NCBI GenBank assembly: GCA_016191245.1
Contig: JACPOY010000030.1
Span: forward strand, 62,001-126,000
Source: Gammaproteobacteria bacterium
GTDB taxonomy: Bacteria; Pseudomonadota; Gammaproteobacteria; Berkiellales; Berkiellaceae
DNA length: 64,000 nucleotides
Reading direction: 5' to 3'
The translations under genes and the position numbers were made by a program. This document shows positions 18,103 to 31,631 of the stretch, piece after piece (within the stretch, counting starts at the first letter, position 1; every line of letters starts with the position of its first letter). The notes under the pieces are model-generated. The model worked only from the letters and a program-made list of their open reading frames with translations. It had not been told where the DNA came from and made no database searches.

Positions 18103-18369
18103 TTATTCGTCTTCGGTAACAGCAGGTGCTTCTTTATCGCTGCTTTTGCCGTCACGGTTACGAAAGATAATACGACCTTTTGTGAGATCATATGGCGTTA
18201 ATTGAACAGTAACGCGGTCACCGGTTAAAATACGAATATAATTCTTACGCATTCTGCCAGAGATGTGGGCAGTCACAATGTGCTTATTATCCAGTTCAAC
18301 TCTAAACATAGTATTTGGTAATGTTTCGGTAACAGTACCTTCCATTTCGATATGATCTTCTTTTGCCAT
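18103..18369 (-). CDS. infA: Translation initiation factor IF-1 with acidic tail
   Basis: 88 residues from ATG 18369 ([10 protein letters not shown]), preceded by a strong AGGGGAGA. IF-1 binds the ribosomal A site during initiation. The OB-fold is complete ([42 protein letters not shown]). The usual bacterial length is ~72 residues; here ~16 extra residues (from ~GKSSDKEAP) form a hydrophilic tail rich in Glu/Asp. It lies downstream of aat as in E. coli, but on the strand opposite clpA. Confidence 0.95.
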   Translation of the reverse strand: MAKEDHIEMEGTVTETLPNTMFRVELDNKHIVTAHISGRMRKNYIRILTGDRVTVQLTPYDLTKGRIIFRNRDGKSSDKEAPAVTEDE

Positions 18370-18419
18370 ATTCTCCCCTAAACTTATATGAAAAAACTCG
18401 GCTTTGGCGCCGGATCCTA

Positions 18420-19142
18420 TCAGATTATGATACCGGGATCCAACTTCCACTTTTCAGCGGTGGTTTCATATTGATTGTTTTGCATAACTTTTTCAAGGAA
18501 TAAGGGGCGTGGGAGGGTAATTGCCCCCATTGACCCCAGGTGAGGAGACCATAATTGGCAATCAATAAACTCATAACCCCAAGATTGAAGTTGGCGTGCT
18601 AAATACACTAAAGCGATTTTTGATGCGCTAGGTTTTTTACTGAACATGGATTCGCCAAAAAAAAGTTTACCAAGCGCTATCCCATAGATCCCACCAATTA
18701 ACGTGTCTTGTGCATAGACTTCCAAAGAATGCGCGTAACCCAATTGATGTAATTGAATATAAGCTTGTTGCATCTTAGGGGTAATCCAAGTCTCTTCTTG
18801 CATTTTTCCTTGTCGTATTTGCGGGGTAGCACATTCTTTAATGACTTGGGGAAAGTTTTCATCCAACTTTATTTCAAAATCATGACGACGAATTGTCTTT
18901 TTAAGACTTGCTGACAGATGGATGTCATTTAAAAACAATACTGTGCGGGGATGGGGACTCCACCATAAAATCGGTTCATTGTCATACCAAGGGAAAATCC
19001 CTTGTCGATAAGCTGCCAATAATCGTTTGGGACTTAAATCACCCCCAATGGCTAGTAAGCCATTGGGTTCAGATAATGCCAAGTTCGGGTTGGGAAAATA
19101 ATCTTCATCAGCTGTCAGATAAAAAGGGATCTGAAGTGACAT
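18420..19142 (-). CDS. aat: Leucyl/phenylalanyl-tRNA--protein transferase
   Basis: 240 residues. Aat adds Leu or Phe to proteins with N-terminal Lys or Arg, creating N-degrons for ClpS/ClpAP. Family motifs seen are YFPNP near the N-terminus, [25 protein letters not shown] (28-52), WWSPHPRTV and [12 protein letters not shown]. It starts two bases after the trxB stop, so the two are co-transcribed, and infA follows. Its substrate-recognition partners clpS and clpA lie just upstream on the other strand. Confidence 0.96.
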   Translation of the reverse strand: MSLQIPFYLTADEDYFPNPNLALSEPNGLLAIGGDLSPKRLLAAYRQGIFPWYDNEPILWWSPHPRTVLFLNDIHLSASLKKTIRRHDFEIKLDENFPQVIKECATPQIRQGKMQEETWITPKMQQAYIQLHQLGYAHSLEVYAQDTLIGGIYGIALGKLFFGESMFSKKPSASKIALVYLARQLQSWGYEFIDCQLWSPHLGSMGAITLPRPLFLEKVMQNNQYETTAEKWKLDPGIII

Positions 19143-19144
19143 AT

Positions 19145-20167
<1,023 letters not shown>

Positions 20168-20233
20168 TTAAGGTCAAAAGCTAGGTTAGAAGCAAAGTCG
20201 TGCTAAAATAAAATCAAAATCCGATTAAGTGAA

Positions 20234-22642
20234 ATGTTTAGCATGAAGCAAGCCACCACACGAAGGAACGATCCCACTAAATCTTTGCAAGTTAGCCGCC
20301 GCCTCCGGGAAGGGGCTTTTATCTTGCTTTGTTCCATTGCCATTTATCTTTTTATTGCCTTAGTTACTTACCACGATGAAGATCCCGCGTGGTCACATTC
20401 GGGTATGGTTGGAGAGATCCAAAATGCTGCCGGTCTCACAGGTGCTTGGTTTTCAGATATTTTATTATCCTTATTTGGGTATATGGCTTATATCTTTCCG
20501 ATGGCGATGATTTTGGGCGCAATTTTTGTCTATCAAGACAATACTGAAGCCAAACAGTCTCATCCATTGATTTGGACGGTAAGAGGATTTGGATTAGTTT
20601 TAGCTTTAACTTCCAGTTGTGGTTTAACAACGATGCATCTTCTTAAGCCATTTCAAACGTTGCCAATGAGTACCGGGGGCTTATTAGGGGCTGCGGTGAA
20701 ATCTGGCATGGTTGCCTATTTGAACCCCCTTGGCGCTACTATCATTTTATCAGCCTTATTTTTAAGTGGTGTGACGTTGTTCACAGGTTTATCTTGGTTT
20801 GCGCTAGTCAATGGTGCTGGCAGAAAATCTTATAGTGCAGTGAAAAGTGATAATACAGTACGGCCATTAATTCAAAAGGCCTTACAAAGAGCCAAGCAAA
20901 TGAAGTTGCCCATTACGTGGGAAGATTTTCCAAGCTTAATGACGCCTTCAGTTAAATCTGAAGAGGAGTCGAAAACGCCTATTTTTGAAAATCATCCTTT
21001 CAAAAATTACGATATGGAAGATGATATTTTAGATGAACCGTTACCGCCGATCAGAAGTCCCAAAAAGGCTAAATTAAAAGAAGAAAAAAGTGTTGTACCC
21101 GTAAAACTTCCCAAACGCGCGGTACAAAAGACCTTGCCTGAGCCGGTGAGCGTACAGCCAAAGCATCAACATTTTTCACATGAAATCCCGTCGTTATTGT
21201 TACTTGAAATGCCTGAGAAAAAGCAAAAACAGGGATATTCTTCTGCACAGTTACAAGAACTCTCTCGATTGGTTGAAACGCGGCTCTTAGAATTTGGTGT
21301 GGATGCGAAAGTGGTGGGGGTGCACCCTGGCCCGGTTATTACCCGTTTTGAGTTGGATTTGGCGGCGGGCATCAAGGTTAATAAAATCACAGGATTAGCA
21401 AAAGATTTGGCCCGTTCTTTATCCGTGGTGAGTGTGCGAGTTGTGGAAGTGATCCCTGGTAAATCAGTTGTTGGTTTGGAGATCCCAAATACTTATCGAG
21501 AATTGGTCAGACTCAAAGAAGTGCTAGAAGATAGTTCTTATCAGCAAGCGCCATCGCCACTGACTTTAGCTTTAGGTAAGGATATTTCAGGACGTCCCGT
21601 TATTGTCGATTTAGCCAAAATGCCCCATTTATTAGTTGCAGGCACAACGGGTTCGGGTAAATCGGTTGGTTTGAATGCCATGCTACTTAGCATTTTATAC
21701 AAGTCTTCTGCTGAAGATGTACGTATGATTTTAATTGATCCGAAGATGCTTGAATTAGCTGTTTATGACAATATCCCTCATTTATTGACGCCGGTGGTGA
21801 CTGACATGAAAGATGCAGCAAACGCCTTGCGTTGGTGTGTGGCAGAAATGGAGCGTCGCTATCAACTCATGGCAGCCATCGGGGTTCGAAATTTAGCAGG
21901 ATATAATCAAAAAGTTGAAACTGCAGCAGGAGATGGTAATCCACTGTTAGATCCTTTTTGGCTTCCTCAAACAGGCGAGAAGCCCGAACCACTAGAAAAA
22001 TTGCCTTATGTCGTCGTCGTGGTCGATGAATTTGCCGATATGATTATGGTTGTCGGTAAAAAGGTTGAAGAATTAATTGCACGTATTGCCCAAAAGGCCA
22101 GAGCCGCAGGTATTCATCTTATTCTTGCCACTCAAAGACCCTCTGTTGATGTGATAACAGGTTTAATTAAAGCCAATATTCCAACTCGTATAGCCTTTCA
22201 AGTTTCTTCTCGCATTGATTCTCGCACCATTTTAGATCAATCTGGCGCAGAGCAATTGCTGGGACATGGCGACATGCTTTATTTACCTCCCGGCGTTGGG
22301 GTACCGCATCGGATCCATGGTGCCTTTGTGAGTGATGATGAAGTGCATAAAGTGACCGATCAATTACGTAAATTAGGGAAGCCAACTTATATTGAAAGCG
22401 TGGTACAATCTACCCCCAGTGCGCTAATGATGGATGATGAAGACGCTGATGAGTTATATGACCAAGCTATAGTGGTCGTAACCGAAGCGCGTAAAGCCTC
22501 CATTTCATTGGTACAACGTCGGTTAAAAATTGGCTATAACCGCGCTGCTCGTTTGATAGAGCGTATGGAAGCCGAAGGGGTGGTTAGTTCCGTGCAATCA
22601 AATGGTACAAGAGAAGTGTTAGCACCACCGCCTGTTGTCTAA
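20234..22642 (+). CDS. ftsK: DNA translocase FtsK
   Basis: 802 residues, at the short end of the range (E. coli has 1329, with a long linker). FtsK anchors at the septum and pumps DNA to resolve chromosome dimers at dif with XerCD. The N-terminal ~200 residues hold about four membrane segments, then a charged linker (~215-330). The motor has Walker [11 protein letters not shown] (~472-481) and [12 protein letters not shown] (Walker B). The C-terminal gamma winged helix ([21 protein letters not shown]) binds KOPS sites. A second ATG lies at 20243. lolA follows after a palindromic element. Confidence 0.96.
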   Translation: MFSMKQATTRRNDPTKSLQVSRRLREGAFILLCSIAIYLFIALVTYHDEDPAWSHSGMVGEIQNAAGLTGAWFSDILLSLFGYMAYIFPMAMILGAIFVYQDNTEAKQSHPLIWTVRGFGLVLALTSSCGLTTMHLLKPFQTLPMSTGGLLGAAVKSGMVAYLNPLGATIILSALFLSGVTLFTGLSWFALVNGAGRKSYSAVKSDNTVRPLIQKALQRAKQMKLPITWEDFPSLMTPSVKSEEESKTPIFENHPFKNYDMEDDILDEPLPPIRSPKKAKLKEEKSVVPVKLPKRAVQKTLPEPVSVQPKHQHFSHEIPSLLLLEMPEKKQKQGYSSAQLQELSRLVETRLLEFGVDAKVVGVHPGPVITRFELDLAAGIKVNKITGLAKDLARSLSVVSVRVVEVIPGKSVVGLEIPNTYRELVRLKEVLEDSSYQQAPSPLTLALGKDISGRPVIVDLAKMPHLLVAGTTGSGKSVGLNAMLLSILYKSSAEDVRMILIDPKMLELAVYDNIPHLLTPVVTDMKDAANALRWCVAEMERRYQLMAAIGVRNLAGYNQKVETAAGDGNPLLDPFWLPQTGEKPEPLEKLPYVVVVVDEFADMIMVVGKKVEELIARIAQKARAAGIHLILATQRPSVDVITGLIKANIPTRIAFQVSSRIDSRTILDQSGAEQLLGHGDMLYLPPGVGVPHRIHGAFVSDDEVHKVTDQLRKLGKPTYIESVVQSTPSALMMDDEDADELYDQAIVVVTEARKASISLVQRRLKIGYNRAARLIERMEAEGVVSSVQSNGTREVLAPPPVV

Positions 22643-22685
22643 TACATTTGAGAACAGTTTGAATTTTGGAGTTTGCTCATCTTAC

Positions 22686-22789
22686 CCCCTCTCCCCTTGC
22701 GGGAGAGGGCGGGGGTGAGGGGTAAAAACTCTGAATCTTTTGAGATTTAATTCCCCTCACCCTAACCCTCTCCCGCAAGGGGAGAGGGG
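22686..22789. repeat. Pair of inverted 37 bp C/G-rich palindromic repeats between ftsK and lolA
   Basis: The left arm (22686-22722) and right arm (22753-22789) are near-perfect reverse complements (about 4 mismatches) around a 30-base AT-rich spacer. Each arm is itself palindromic around CCCCTTGCGGG. This layout is typical of REP/BIME or MITE-like extragenic palindromes, which are mobilised in trans. The lolA reading frame is open through the right arm from a TTG, but that extension is not protein-like. Confidence 0.7.
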
Positions 22790-22838
22790 ACAAGAGCAAA
22801 GAGCAATCTATAGTGATATTTTTTTATTGAGGTTTAAA

Positions 22839-23492
22839 ATGAAAATGAAAATGAAATTCTTTAAAGGTTTAATAGGTTTATTTTTTATTGCGATTGCAGG
22901 AAATAGCGTTGCAGCAGAAGTAGATGCTACAGGGTTAACCAAAGCCTTGGAAAAAATACAAACCTACAAAGCACATTTTAGCCAAAAAATTCATGATGCC
23001 AATGGTGAACATATCTCAAAATCCCAAGGGCAAATTATGGTGCATCGACCAGGCAAATTTTACTGGAAAAGTGAAAAACCTGATCCCATTGTTGTCGTCG
23101 CAGATGGAAAATTCCTCTGGACCTACGATATTGATTTATCACAAGTCACCAAACAAGATCTCAAACAAGCGCTTGGTAGTTCTCCAGCAGCATTGTTGGC
23201 TGGATCGCTTGTTGATTTAAACAAAAATTTTGATATCGCTCGTGGCAAAAAAGGCCAATGCAAAAAGAGTGACGAATGCTATATGTTAAAACCCCGTCAA
23301 AAAGATGCGCCTTTCGCTGATATATTTATTGGTTTTATGAAAGGAAATTTAGTTGAAGTGAGAATGCATGATCCTTTGGGGCAAGATGTACATACTCTTT
23401 TTACAAGCGTACAGATCAATGCTGACGTTGAAGATAAATTATTTGCTTTCGTTCCTCCAAAAGGGGTCGATATCATTCAAAATGGAAGTTGA
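22839..23492 (+). CDS. lolA: Outer-membrane lipoprotein carrier protein LolA
   Basis: 217 residues from ATG 22839, with TGAGG six bases upstream. LolA takes lipoproteins from LolCDE across the periplasm to LolB. There is a signal peptide (MKMKMKFFKGLIGLFFIAIA, cut near VAA). The mature part has LolA features: YKAHFSQ, GQIMVHRPGKFYWKSEKP, VVADGKFLWTYD and SPAALLAGS. The position between ftsK and rarA is the conserved gammaproteobacterial one. Confidence 0.95.
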   Translation: MKMKMKFFKGLIGLFFIAIAGNSVAAEVDATGLTKALEKIQTYKAHFSQKIHDANGEHISKSQGQIMVHRPGKFYWKSEKPDPIVVVADGKFLWTYDIDLSQVTKQDLKQALGSSPAALLAGSLVDLNKNFDIARGKKGQCKKSDECYMLKPRQKDAPFADIFIGFMKGNLVEVRMHDPLGQDVHTLFTSVQINADVEDKLFAFVPPKGVDIIQNGS

Positions 23493-23497
23493 TTTTA

Positions 23498-26043
<2,546 letters not shown>

Positions 26044-26141
26044 GCCCCTTAATCAGTAGAGTTGCCTAAAAGATACTGTGTAGCATACTATTGCTTCAAT
26101 AGAACAAGGGACGTTGTGTGTTTTGCCCAGAAGGGTATGCA

Positions 26142-27482
26142 ATGAAAAAATTAGTATCTGCATCATTTTTAAGCCTAACATTTGGAAGTTTCCAAGCTTT
26201 AGCTAATATAAATACTAGTATTGGTGATTTCCAAATCAACGGCTTTTTATCTGTAGGAATGGCTTGGACGAATGTCGAGTATTTACAATCGGGAATAGAG
26301 CCGGTTTACAATTCCTATGTTAGAAAACGACCAAGCTTTGAAGAAGACTCTGATGTTGGCGTTCAGATCACAAAACAATTACGCGAAGATATCAGCATAA
26401 CTACTCAATTTTTAGCTTTAGCATCTGAGAACTGGGATGTTGAAGCTGTTTGGGCTTTTATAAAATGGGAGCCAAACGACAATTGGCAATTTCGCGCAGG
26501 AAGGGTGCGCACAAACCCTTACATGCTATCTGAATATGTCAATGTTGGTTATGCCTATCCGTGGATCCGTCCACCAGAAGAAGTGTATTCACAAGTACCT
26601 TCATCATTTAGCAATCTCACCGGCTTAGATGCTAGATTTAGAATGGAAATTTTAAAGCGTGATCTTACGTTGTCAGCCTTTTATGGCGCAACCAGTACTC
26701 ATCTCAATTTCCCGACTAATTTAGCGTTTCCAACGGGTATAAACGAAACCATTTTTGATAACATACGGCTGCGCCTGCGAGATTTATATTCTTTAAACCT
26801 AAAGTTTGGTGATGAGGTTTTCAGTATTCGCGCAGGATATGAAACCACTCGTGTGACTCTCGATCCTAATGCCGGCACTGCGATGCAGGGATTGAATACC
26901 TTTTTAAATTCTATGGCACTATTTGGTGTACCTTTTCTGGGAATACCTCCTTTTGGACTGGACTATGTCAATTATTTTTCAGCGTACAACTCTAGAGCTG
27001 ATTTTATGGGACTAGGGTATCAGTTTGACTGGAAAAATGTGGTGAGTATGGGCGAAATAGTAAAACGAAAAACAGCAACACCTATTATTGCTAATGTGAT
27101 TGGATGGTACTTGATGGGTGGTTATCGCTTTAATCAAATGATGCCACATATTACTTTTGCCAGAGAAAGGGTGATAGACAACAAAATTCGTCGTTTTCCG
27201 TCTTATGTTAATGCTGCTTTCACCAGTCCATTTATTGCTAACTCCCCTGTCACCTTAGATGAGGTTGCATATAATTTGATCTCAACAGGCGTAAGTTTTG
27301 AAGGGGGAGCAGGTTCACAAAGCTCGGTTACACTTGGCTTGCGTTGGGATATTTTCGAGGGGATAGCTATCAAGGGAGAATTTAAACATATTCATCCTGA
27401 TAACCGCTCACCTGGCTTATTTAATGTTAATCCTCAGCGGTCAGTGAATCTTTACTCCGTCGCTGTTGATGCAGTGATGTAA
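26142..27482 (+). CDS. Outer-membrane beta-barrel (porin-like) protein
   Basis: 446 residues from ATG 26142 (AAGGG seven bases upstream). There is a clear signal peptide (MKKLVSASFLSLTFGSFQALA). The mature chain is rich in alternating aromatic/polar strands (QINGFLSVGMAWT, NWQFRAGRVRTNPYML, FSIRAGYETTRV) and ends in SVAVDAVM, not a classic terminal Phe. It resembles the porin-like proteins found beside small phosphate-binding-like genes. A 9-base gap to the next gene suggests one operon. Substrate unknown. Confidence 0.7.
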   Translation: MKKLVSASFLSLTFGSFQALANINTSIGDFQINGFLSVGMAWTNVEYLQSGIEPVYNSYVRKRPSFEEDSDVGVQITKQLREDISITTQFLALASENWDVEAVWAFIKWEPNDNWQFRAGRVRTNPYMLSEYVNVGYAYPWIRPPEEVYSQVPSSFSNLTGLDARFRMEILKRDLTLSAFYGATSTHLNFPTNLAFPTGINETIFDNIRLRLRDLYSLNLKFGDEVFSIRAGYETTRVTLDPNAGTAMQGLNTFLNSMALFGVPFLGIPPFGLDYVNYFSAYNSRADFMGLGYQFDWKNVVSMGEIVKRKTATPIIANVIGWYLMGGYRFNQMMPHITFARERVIDNKIRRFPSYVNAAFTSPFIANSPVTLDEVAYNLISTGVSFEGGAGSQSSVTLGLRWDIFEGIAIKGEFKHIHPDNRSPGLFNVNPQRSVNLYSVAVDAVM

Positions 27483-27491
27483 GGCAGAGTC

Positions 27492-27935
27492 ATGGTATAC
27501 AAAATAACGAAAACAAAGACATTGATAACCATTTTACTTTTAGTAGCGCCATTGGTGCCATTTGCAAGTTTTGCAGATTTAGTTGTTATCACAAATAAGG
27601 ACATGCCAATTTCATCTTTGTCGCAGAACGAAATATATCGAATATATATGGGTAAAACTAAATTCTTATCCAATGGTGTTAAAGTGATACCTGTTGATCA
27701 ACAATCCGGTAGTGCTTCTCGAAATAAGTTTTATACTGATGTTATTAAAAAGAGTGATACCGAAATCAAATCTTATTGGTCCCGGGTGATTTTTACCGGC
27801 CAAGGATATCCACCAATTCAAGAAATAGATGATGCTGCAGTGAAAGATTTAGTTGCCAAGAATCCAAATTGTATGGGTTATGTAGATAGATCGTTTGTGG
27901 ATGGATCAGTCAAAGTGGTGTATACCGCGCCTTAA
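27492..27935 (+). CDS. Small PstS-like periplasmic binding-fold protein
   Basis: 147 residues with a signal peptide (hydrophobic ~10-28, cleavage near SFA). The mature part (DLVVITNKDMPISSLSQNEI, YRIYMGKTKFLSNGVKVIPVD, SGSASRNKFY, MGYVDRS) follows the pattern of short single-lobe phosphate ABC substrate-binding-like proteins. These are often encoded alone beside a porin or sensor and not with pstCAB. No ABC permease or ATPase is nearby, so a role in ligand capture or sensing with the upstream barrel protein is inferred. Confidence 0.65.
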   Translation: MVYKITKTKTLITILLLVAPLVPFASFADLVVITNKDMPISSLSQNEIYRIYMGKTKFLSNGVKVIPVDQQSGSASRNKFYTDVIKKSDTEIKSYWSRVIFTGQGYPPIQEIDDAAVKDLVAKNPNCMGYVDRSFVDGSVKVVYTAP

Positions 27936-27952
27936 TCTCATATAAATCATCC

Positions 27953-27982
27953 AAAAAAAAAGCCTCTTATGAGGCTTTTTTT
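27953..27982. terminator. Bidirectional intrinsic terminator
   Basis: A-tract (8 A), AGCCTC-TTAT-GAGGCT stem-loop, then a T-tract of seven, between convergent genes. Both strands show the classic stem plus U-run. Confidence 0.9.
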
Positions 27983-28000
27983 GTAGCTAGAGAATATTCA

Positions 28001-28675
28001 CTATTCTCTTTGACCACTAAAGAAAGACAAGATCTGTAGTAATGAGATAAACATATTGTACAGCGCAACATAAATTGAAACGGTTGCCATAATATAGTTT
28101 CTTTCACCACCATGAATAATCTGACTGGTTTCAAATAGGATAATCCCAGCACTAAACAACATAAAACCAGCTGAAGTGGCAAGTTGTAGCATTGGCATGG
28201 GGAAGAAGATCTGAGCCACAATGCACAGCATTAAGACCATCATACCGGCCAGTAAAAATCCACCTAGGTAACTGAAATCTTTACGGGTTGTTAATGCATA
28301 GCCAGATAGCGCAAAGAAAATAATACCTGTACCACCTAAAGCGGTAAATATTAATTGTTTACCGTTCACAAAGGTATAAAGATAAAAGTTTAATAGCGGC
28401 CCTAAGGTATAACCTAAAAAGCCGGTAAAAACGAAAACAGACACGATGCCAAGGGAACTGTTACGGGTAGCATTGATTAAAAATATCAAACCAAAATAAA
28501 TCACTAAAGTGATCAACCCCAAAGGCTTAGCATTGGTAATCATCGCAACATATGCTGTAAGTGCACTGAAACCAAGCGATAGGCCAAGAAGTATATAGGT
28601 ATTTCTAATGACTGAGTTAGTTTCTAAAATAGAATCTAGGCCAGCCCTTGTTACTGTGGGAAATCGGTCAGCCAT
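28001..28675 (-). CDS. Bax inhibitor-1 (TMBIM/YccA) family membrane protein
   Basis: 224 residues from ATG 28675, preceded by GGAGGG. The frame is open further upstream, but the shorter form has the family N-terminus (MADRFPTVTRAG). About seven hydrophobic segments cover residues 25-220. TGIIFFALSGYALTTRKDFSYLGGFL includes the UPF0005/BI-1 signature region, and a charged C-terminus (SFFSGQRE) ends the chain. E. coli homologue YccA modulates FtsH-dependent quality control; TMBIM proteins can leak calcium or protons. Single gene, convergent with the PstS-like gene. Confidence 0.9.
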   Translation of the reverse strand: MADRFPTVTRAGLDSILETNSVIRNTYILLGLSLGFSALTAYVAMITNAKPLGLITLVIYFGLIFLINATRNSSLGIVSVFVFTGFLGYTLGPLLNFYLYTFVNGKQLIFTALGGTGIIFFALSGYALTTRKDFSYLGGFLLAGMMVLMLCIVAQIFFPMPMLQLATSAGFMLFSAGIILFETSQIIHGGERNYIMATVSIYVALYNMFISLLQILSFFSGQRE

Positions 28676-28877
28676 AACACCCTCCTTAGGATACTTGTTG
28701 ATGTAATTATACCACAATGCGGTATGTAACAATAACCACGATGCCAAGGTCACTATATATTAAGATCAGGCCATCAGTAAATAAACATAATAGAATCATT
28801 AGCTTATAATTAATGGGTCTTAAATGCATTCGGGTATTTGCAATAGTAGAATAGCTTGGGTAGACTGCGAATCCATT

Positions 28878-28968
28878 GGAGAGGTGGCAGAGCGGTCGAA
28901 TGCGGCGGTCTTGAAAACCGTTAAGGGGTTTCCCCCCTTCCAGGGTTCGAATCCCTGCCTCTCCGCCA
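28878..28968 (+). tRNA. tRNA-Ser(TGA)
   Basis: Acceptor arms GGAGAGG/CCTCTCC, anticodon loop CTTGAAA (anticodon TGA), a long class II variable arm (TTAAGGGGTTTCCCCCC region), T-loop GGTTCGAATCC, and encoded CCA at 28966-28968. Confidence 0.97.
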
Positions 28969-29008
28969 CTAGCAGCACTTTATCGCGAAGCGACTTAGTG
29001 ATGCTTGT

Positions 29009-29038
29009 GTCCTGCAAAGCTTCCGAGCGTAGCAGGAC
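29009..29038. repeat. Inverted repeat downstream of tRNA-Ser
   Basis: GTCCTGC / GCAGGAC, 7-base perfect arms and a 16-base loop, in the 160-base gap before uvrY. Words such as GTCCTGC and GAAGCTT recur near 37.85 kb and 37.99 kb, so this may be a degraded dispersed repeat. Confidence 0.35.
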
Positions 29039-29131
29039 GGATGATAGGCCGATGAAACCTAGCTCTAGCATTGTATTACGCCGTGAGTTATCCTGAATGC
29101 GTTACTAAACCACACCTTAAGGGTGATAAGC

Positions 29132-29782
29132 TTGATCACAATACTGATAGTTGATGACCATGAACTCGTAAGAGCGGGGATTCGCAGCTTACTTTCAAGT
29201 GTCAATGGACTGAAAGTCATTGGTGAAGCCTCTACCGGTGAAGAAGCAGTTAAAATCGCACGCGAAAAGCATCCCAATGTAGTGTTAATGGATGTTCGTA
29301 TGCCTGGCATTGGTGGTTTAGAAGCGACTCGCAAATTGCTTAGAGCAGATCCAGATATTAAAGTGATTGCGCTTACTGTTTGTGGTGAGGAACCATTCCC
29401 CTCAAAATTATTACAAGCCGGGGCCGCAGGTTATCTAACCAAAGGTTCTGCCTTGGATGAAATGGTACAAGCTATTCATTCTGTCTATCATGGCAAACGC
29501 TATATCAGCCCAGAAGTAGCTCAGCAATTAGCTTTGAAACATTTGTCTGATGAAAAAGTATCACCATTTGAAACCTTATCTGAACGTGAACTTCAAGTCA
29601 TGCTGATGATAACCAGCGGTCAAAAAGTTCAAGAAATCTCTGACAAGCTTTGCTTGAGTCCCAAGACAGTTAACAGTTACCGCTATCGCTTATTTGATAA
29701 ACTAAATGTTCATAGTGATGTTGAGTTAACTCATCTTGCAATTCGACATGGCATATTAGACACCGAAACTACCAATAGTTAA
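29132..29782 (+). CDS. uvrY: LuxR/FixJ-type response regulator, GacA/UvrY family
   Basis: 216 residues if started at TTG 29132 (MITILIVDDHELVRAG), which matches the UvrY N-terminus and has AAGGG eight bases upstream; the GTG at 29123 overlaps that site. The receiver domain has the DD pair, phospho-acceptor D in VVLMDVRMPG and the conserved K in YLTKGSA. The C-terminal LuxR helix-turn-helix is at LSERELQVMLMITSG ... LSPKTVNSYRYRL. UvrY/GacA with sensor BarA/GacS drives CsrA-antagonist small RNAs and, in Legionella, the transmissive switch. Six bases separate it from uvrC. Confidence 0.93.
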   Translation: MITILIVDDHELVRAGIRSLLSSVNGLKVIGEASTGEEAVKIAREKHPNVVLMDVRMPGIGGLEATRKLLRADPDIKVIALTVCGEEPFPSKLLQAGAAGYLTKGSALDEMVQAIHSVYHGKRYISPEVAQQLALKHLSDEKVSPFETLSERELQVMLMITSGQKVQEISDKLCLSPKTVNSYRYRLFDKLNVHSDVELTHLAIRHGILDTETTNS

Positions 29783-29787
29783 TCTCT

Positions 29788-31611
29788 GTGTTTGATGCAC
29801 AAACCTTTTTATCAAATGTTACTTCGCGTCCTGGCGTATATTGTATGCGCGATGCTGCCAATAAAGTACTTTATGTTGGCAAAGCAAAAAATCTAAAAGC
29901 ACGTCTTTCAAGCTATTTTCGCACTCAAGAAGATAATCGTATTGCACAGATGGTGAGCCGGATTGCTCATATCGATCTGACTGTCACCAACAGTGAAAAA
30001 GAAGCATTATTACTTGAAAATTCTCTGATTAAATCGTTAAAGCCTCGTTATAATGTTATTTTTAGAGACGATAAATCATATCCTTATTTATTTATCTCCA
30101 ATCATGTCTTTCCGCGTTTGGTTTATTTTCGAGGCAAACAAAAATTTCAAGGTAAATATTTTGGCCCTTATCCTAGTGCATCTGCGGTCAAAGACTCTTT
30201 ATATATTTTGCAAAAATTGTTCAAGATACGCCAATGCGATGATACTTTTTTTAGTAACCGTTCAAGACCTTGTCTGCAATATCAAATTAAACGTTGTACC
30301 GCGCCTTGTGTTGGTTACATCGCAGCACAAGACTATGCAAAGGATGTGGAAAATGTGACTTTATTTTTAGAAGGTAAAGAAGCAGACATCATCAAAAATT
30401 TAATTCACCGCATGGAACAAGCATCGATTGAACAACAATATGAGCAAGCGGCTATTTTGCGCGATCAAATAGCAAGCTTACGTAATATTCATGAACAGCA
30501 AATTGTTTACAAACAAAAAGGCAATGCCGACGTGATTGCTGCTTGTGAGTTGAAAGGACATTTTTGCTTACAGTTGCTCTATATTCGTCATGGCCAAATT
30601 TTAGACAGTAAGTCCTTTTATCCAAAACAAGTTGGAGAGGGCACAATTGCAGAAATTTTACGCGGGTTTCTTATTCAGTTTTATTTGGATCAGGAAAATA
30701 AGCTTGATTATCCAAATGAAATCATTATTAATGAGAAGATTGAAGATCAAGAACTGATTGCACAAGCTTTGTCACAAATTACCAAAAGACAAGTCAAAAT
30801 AATGCAACCCACCCGTGGTGAAAAAGTAAAATGGCTTTCTCTTGCACTTGAAAATGCCAAACAGGCTTTAGAGCGCAAGGCATCGGCTGTGGGGGTGGTG
30901 CAAAAAAGATGGATAGAATTGAAAAAAGTATTAGGCATCGTCAATGGCTTTAATCGCATGGAGTGCTTTGACATCAGTCATACTCAAGGCGAAGCCACGA
31001 TGGCATCATGTGTTGTTTTTGATGCAAATGGTCCAGTCAAATCCGAGTATCGACGCTATAACATTGAGGTCAAAGCCAACGATGATTACGCAGCAATGGA
31101 ACAAGTGCTAACAAAACGTTATTTAAAACGCAAAGCGCAAGAATTGATAATGCCGGAAGTTATTATTATTGATGGTGGTAAAGGGCAATTACATCGTGCT
31201 CAAAAAGCGTTGCGAGAGTGCCAAATATTGGATGTGTTGTTAGTGGGGATTGCCAAAGGCGAAGGGCGAAAGCCGGGTCTGGAAACGCTTTATGTGACAC
31301 GTGTAGAAGACAATGAAGATTTGATGATTAAATTGTCTCCTACTTCCATTGCATTGCACTTACTTCAACATATCCGAGACGAAGCTCATCGCTTTGCCAT
31401 TACAGGACACCGCCAAAAAAGAGGCAAAGCACGCACTGTCTCCTCCCTTGAATCCATCGTTGGGGTGGGGGCCAAGCGTCGCCAGAAATTATTAAACCAT
31501 TTTGGTGGTTTACAAGGATTACTGGGGGCGAGTCAGGAAGCAATTGCAAAAGTTCCTGGTATAGGGGAAGATCTTGCTACAACCATTTATAGGGCACTAC
31601 ACGGTGACTAA
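29788..31611 (+). CDS. uvrC: Excinuclease ABC subunit C
   Basis: 607 residues from a GTG start, close to E. coli's 610. UvrC makes both incisions in nucleotide excision repair. Domains: GIY-YIG nuclease (RPGVYCMRD ... VLYVGKAKNLKARLSSYF, 14-52), a cysteine cluster (CLQYQIKRCTAPCVGY), a UVR/UvrB-binding region (~200-235), the RNase H-like second nuclease (MECFDISHTQGEATMASCVV) and a C-terminal tandem helix-hairpin-helix (IVGVGAKRRQKLLNHFGG). The start lacks a clear Shine-Dalgarno, consistent with coupling to uvrY. Confidence 0.97.
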   Translation: MFDAQTFLSNVTSRPGVYCMRDAANKVLYVGKAKNLKARLSSYFRTQEDNRIAQMVSRIAHIDLTVTNSEKEALLLENSLIKSLKPRYNVIFRDDKSYPYLFISNHVFPRLVYFRGKQKFQGKYFGPYPSASAVKDSLYILQKLFKIRQCDDTFFSNRSRPCLQYQIKRCTAPCVGYIAAQDYAKDVENVTLFLEGKEADIIKNLIHRMEQASIEQQYEQAAILRDQIASLRNIHEQQIVYKQKGNADVIAACELKGHFCLQLLYIRHGQILDSKSFYPKQVGEGTIAEILRGFLIQFYLDQENKLDYPNEIIINEKIEDQELIAQALSQITKRQVKIMQPTRGEKVKWLSLALENAKQALERKASAVGVVQKRWIELKKVLGIVNGFNRMECFDISHTQGEATMASCVVFDANGPVKSEYRRYNIEVKANDDYAAMEQVLTKRYLKRKAQELIMPEVIIIDGGKGQLHRAQKALRECQILDVLLVGIAKGEGRKPGLETLYVTRVEDNEDLMIKLSPTSIALHLLQHIRDEAHRFAITGHRQKRGKARTVSSLESIVGVGAKRRQKLLNHFGGLQGLLGASQEAIAKVPGIGEDLATTIYRALHGD

Positions 31612-31631
31612 ATAGTGGTTGATGAGAAGTA

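Noticed and set aside
22740..22838. N-terminal extension of lolA through the C/G-rich repeat from a TTG
   Set aside because: The added residues are translation of the palindromic repeat, and a strong ribosome site plus signal peptide start at ATG 22839.
28676..28753. Longer start for the BI-1 family protein
   Set aside because: GGAGGG directly precedes ATG 28675 and the extension would cover that ribosome site.
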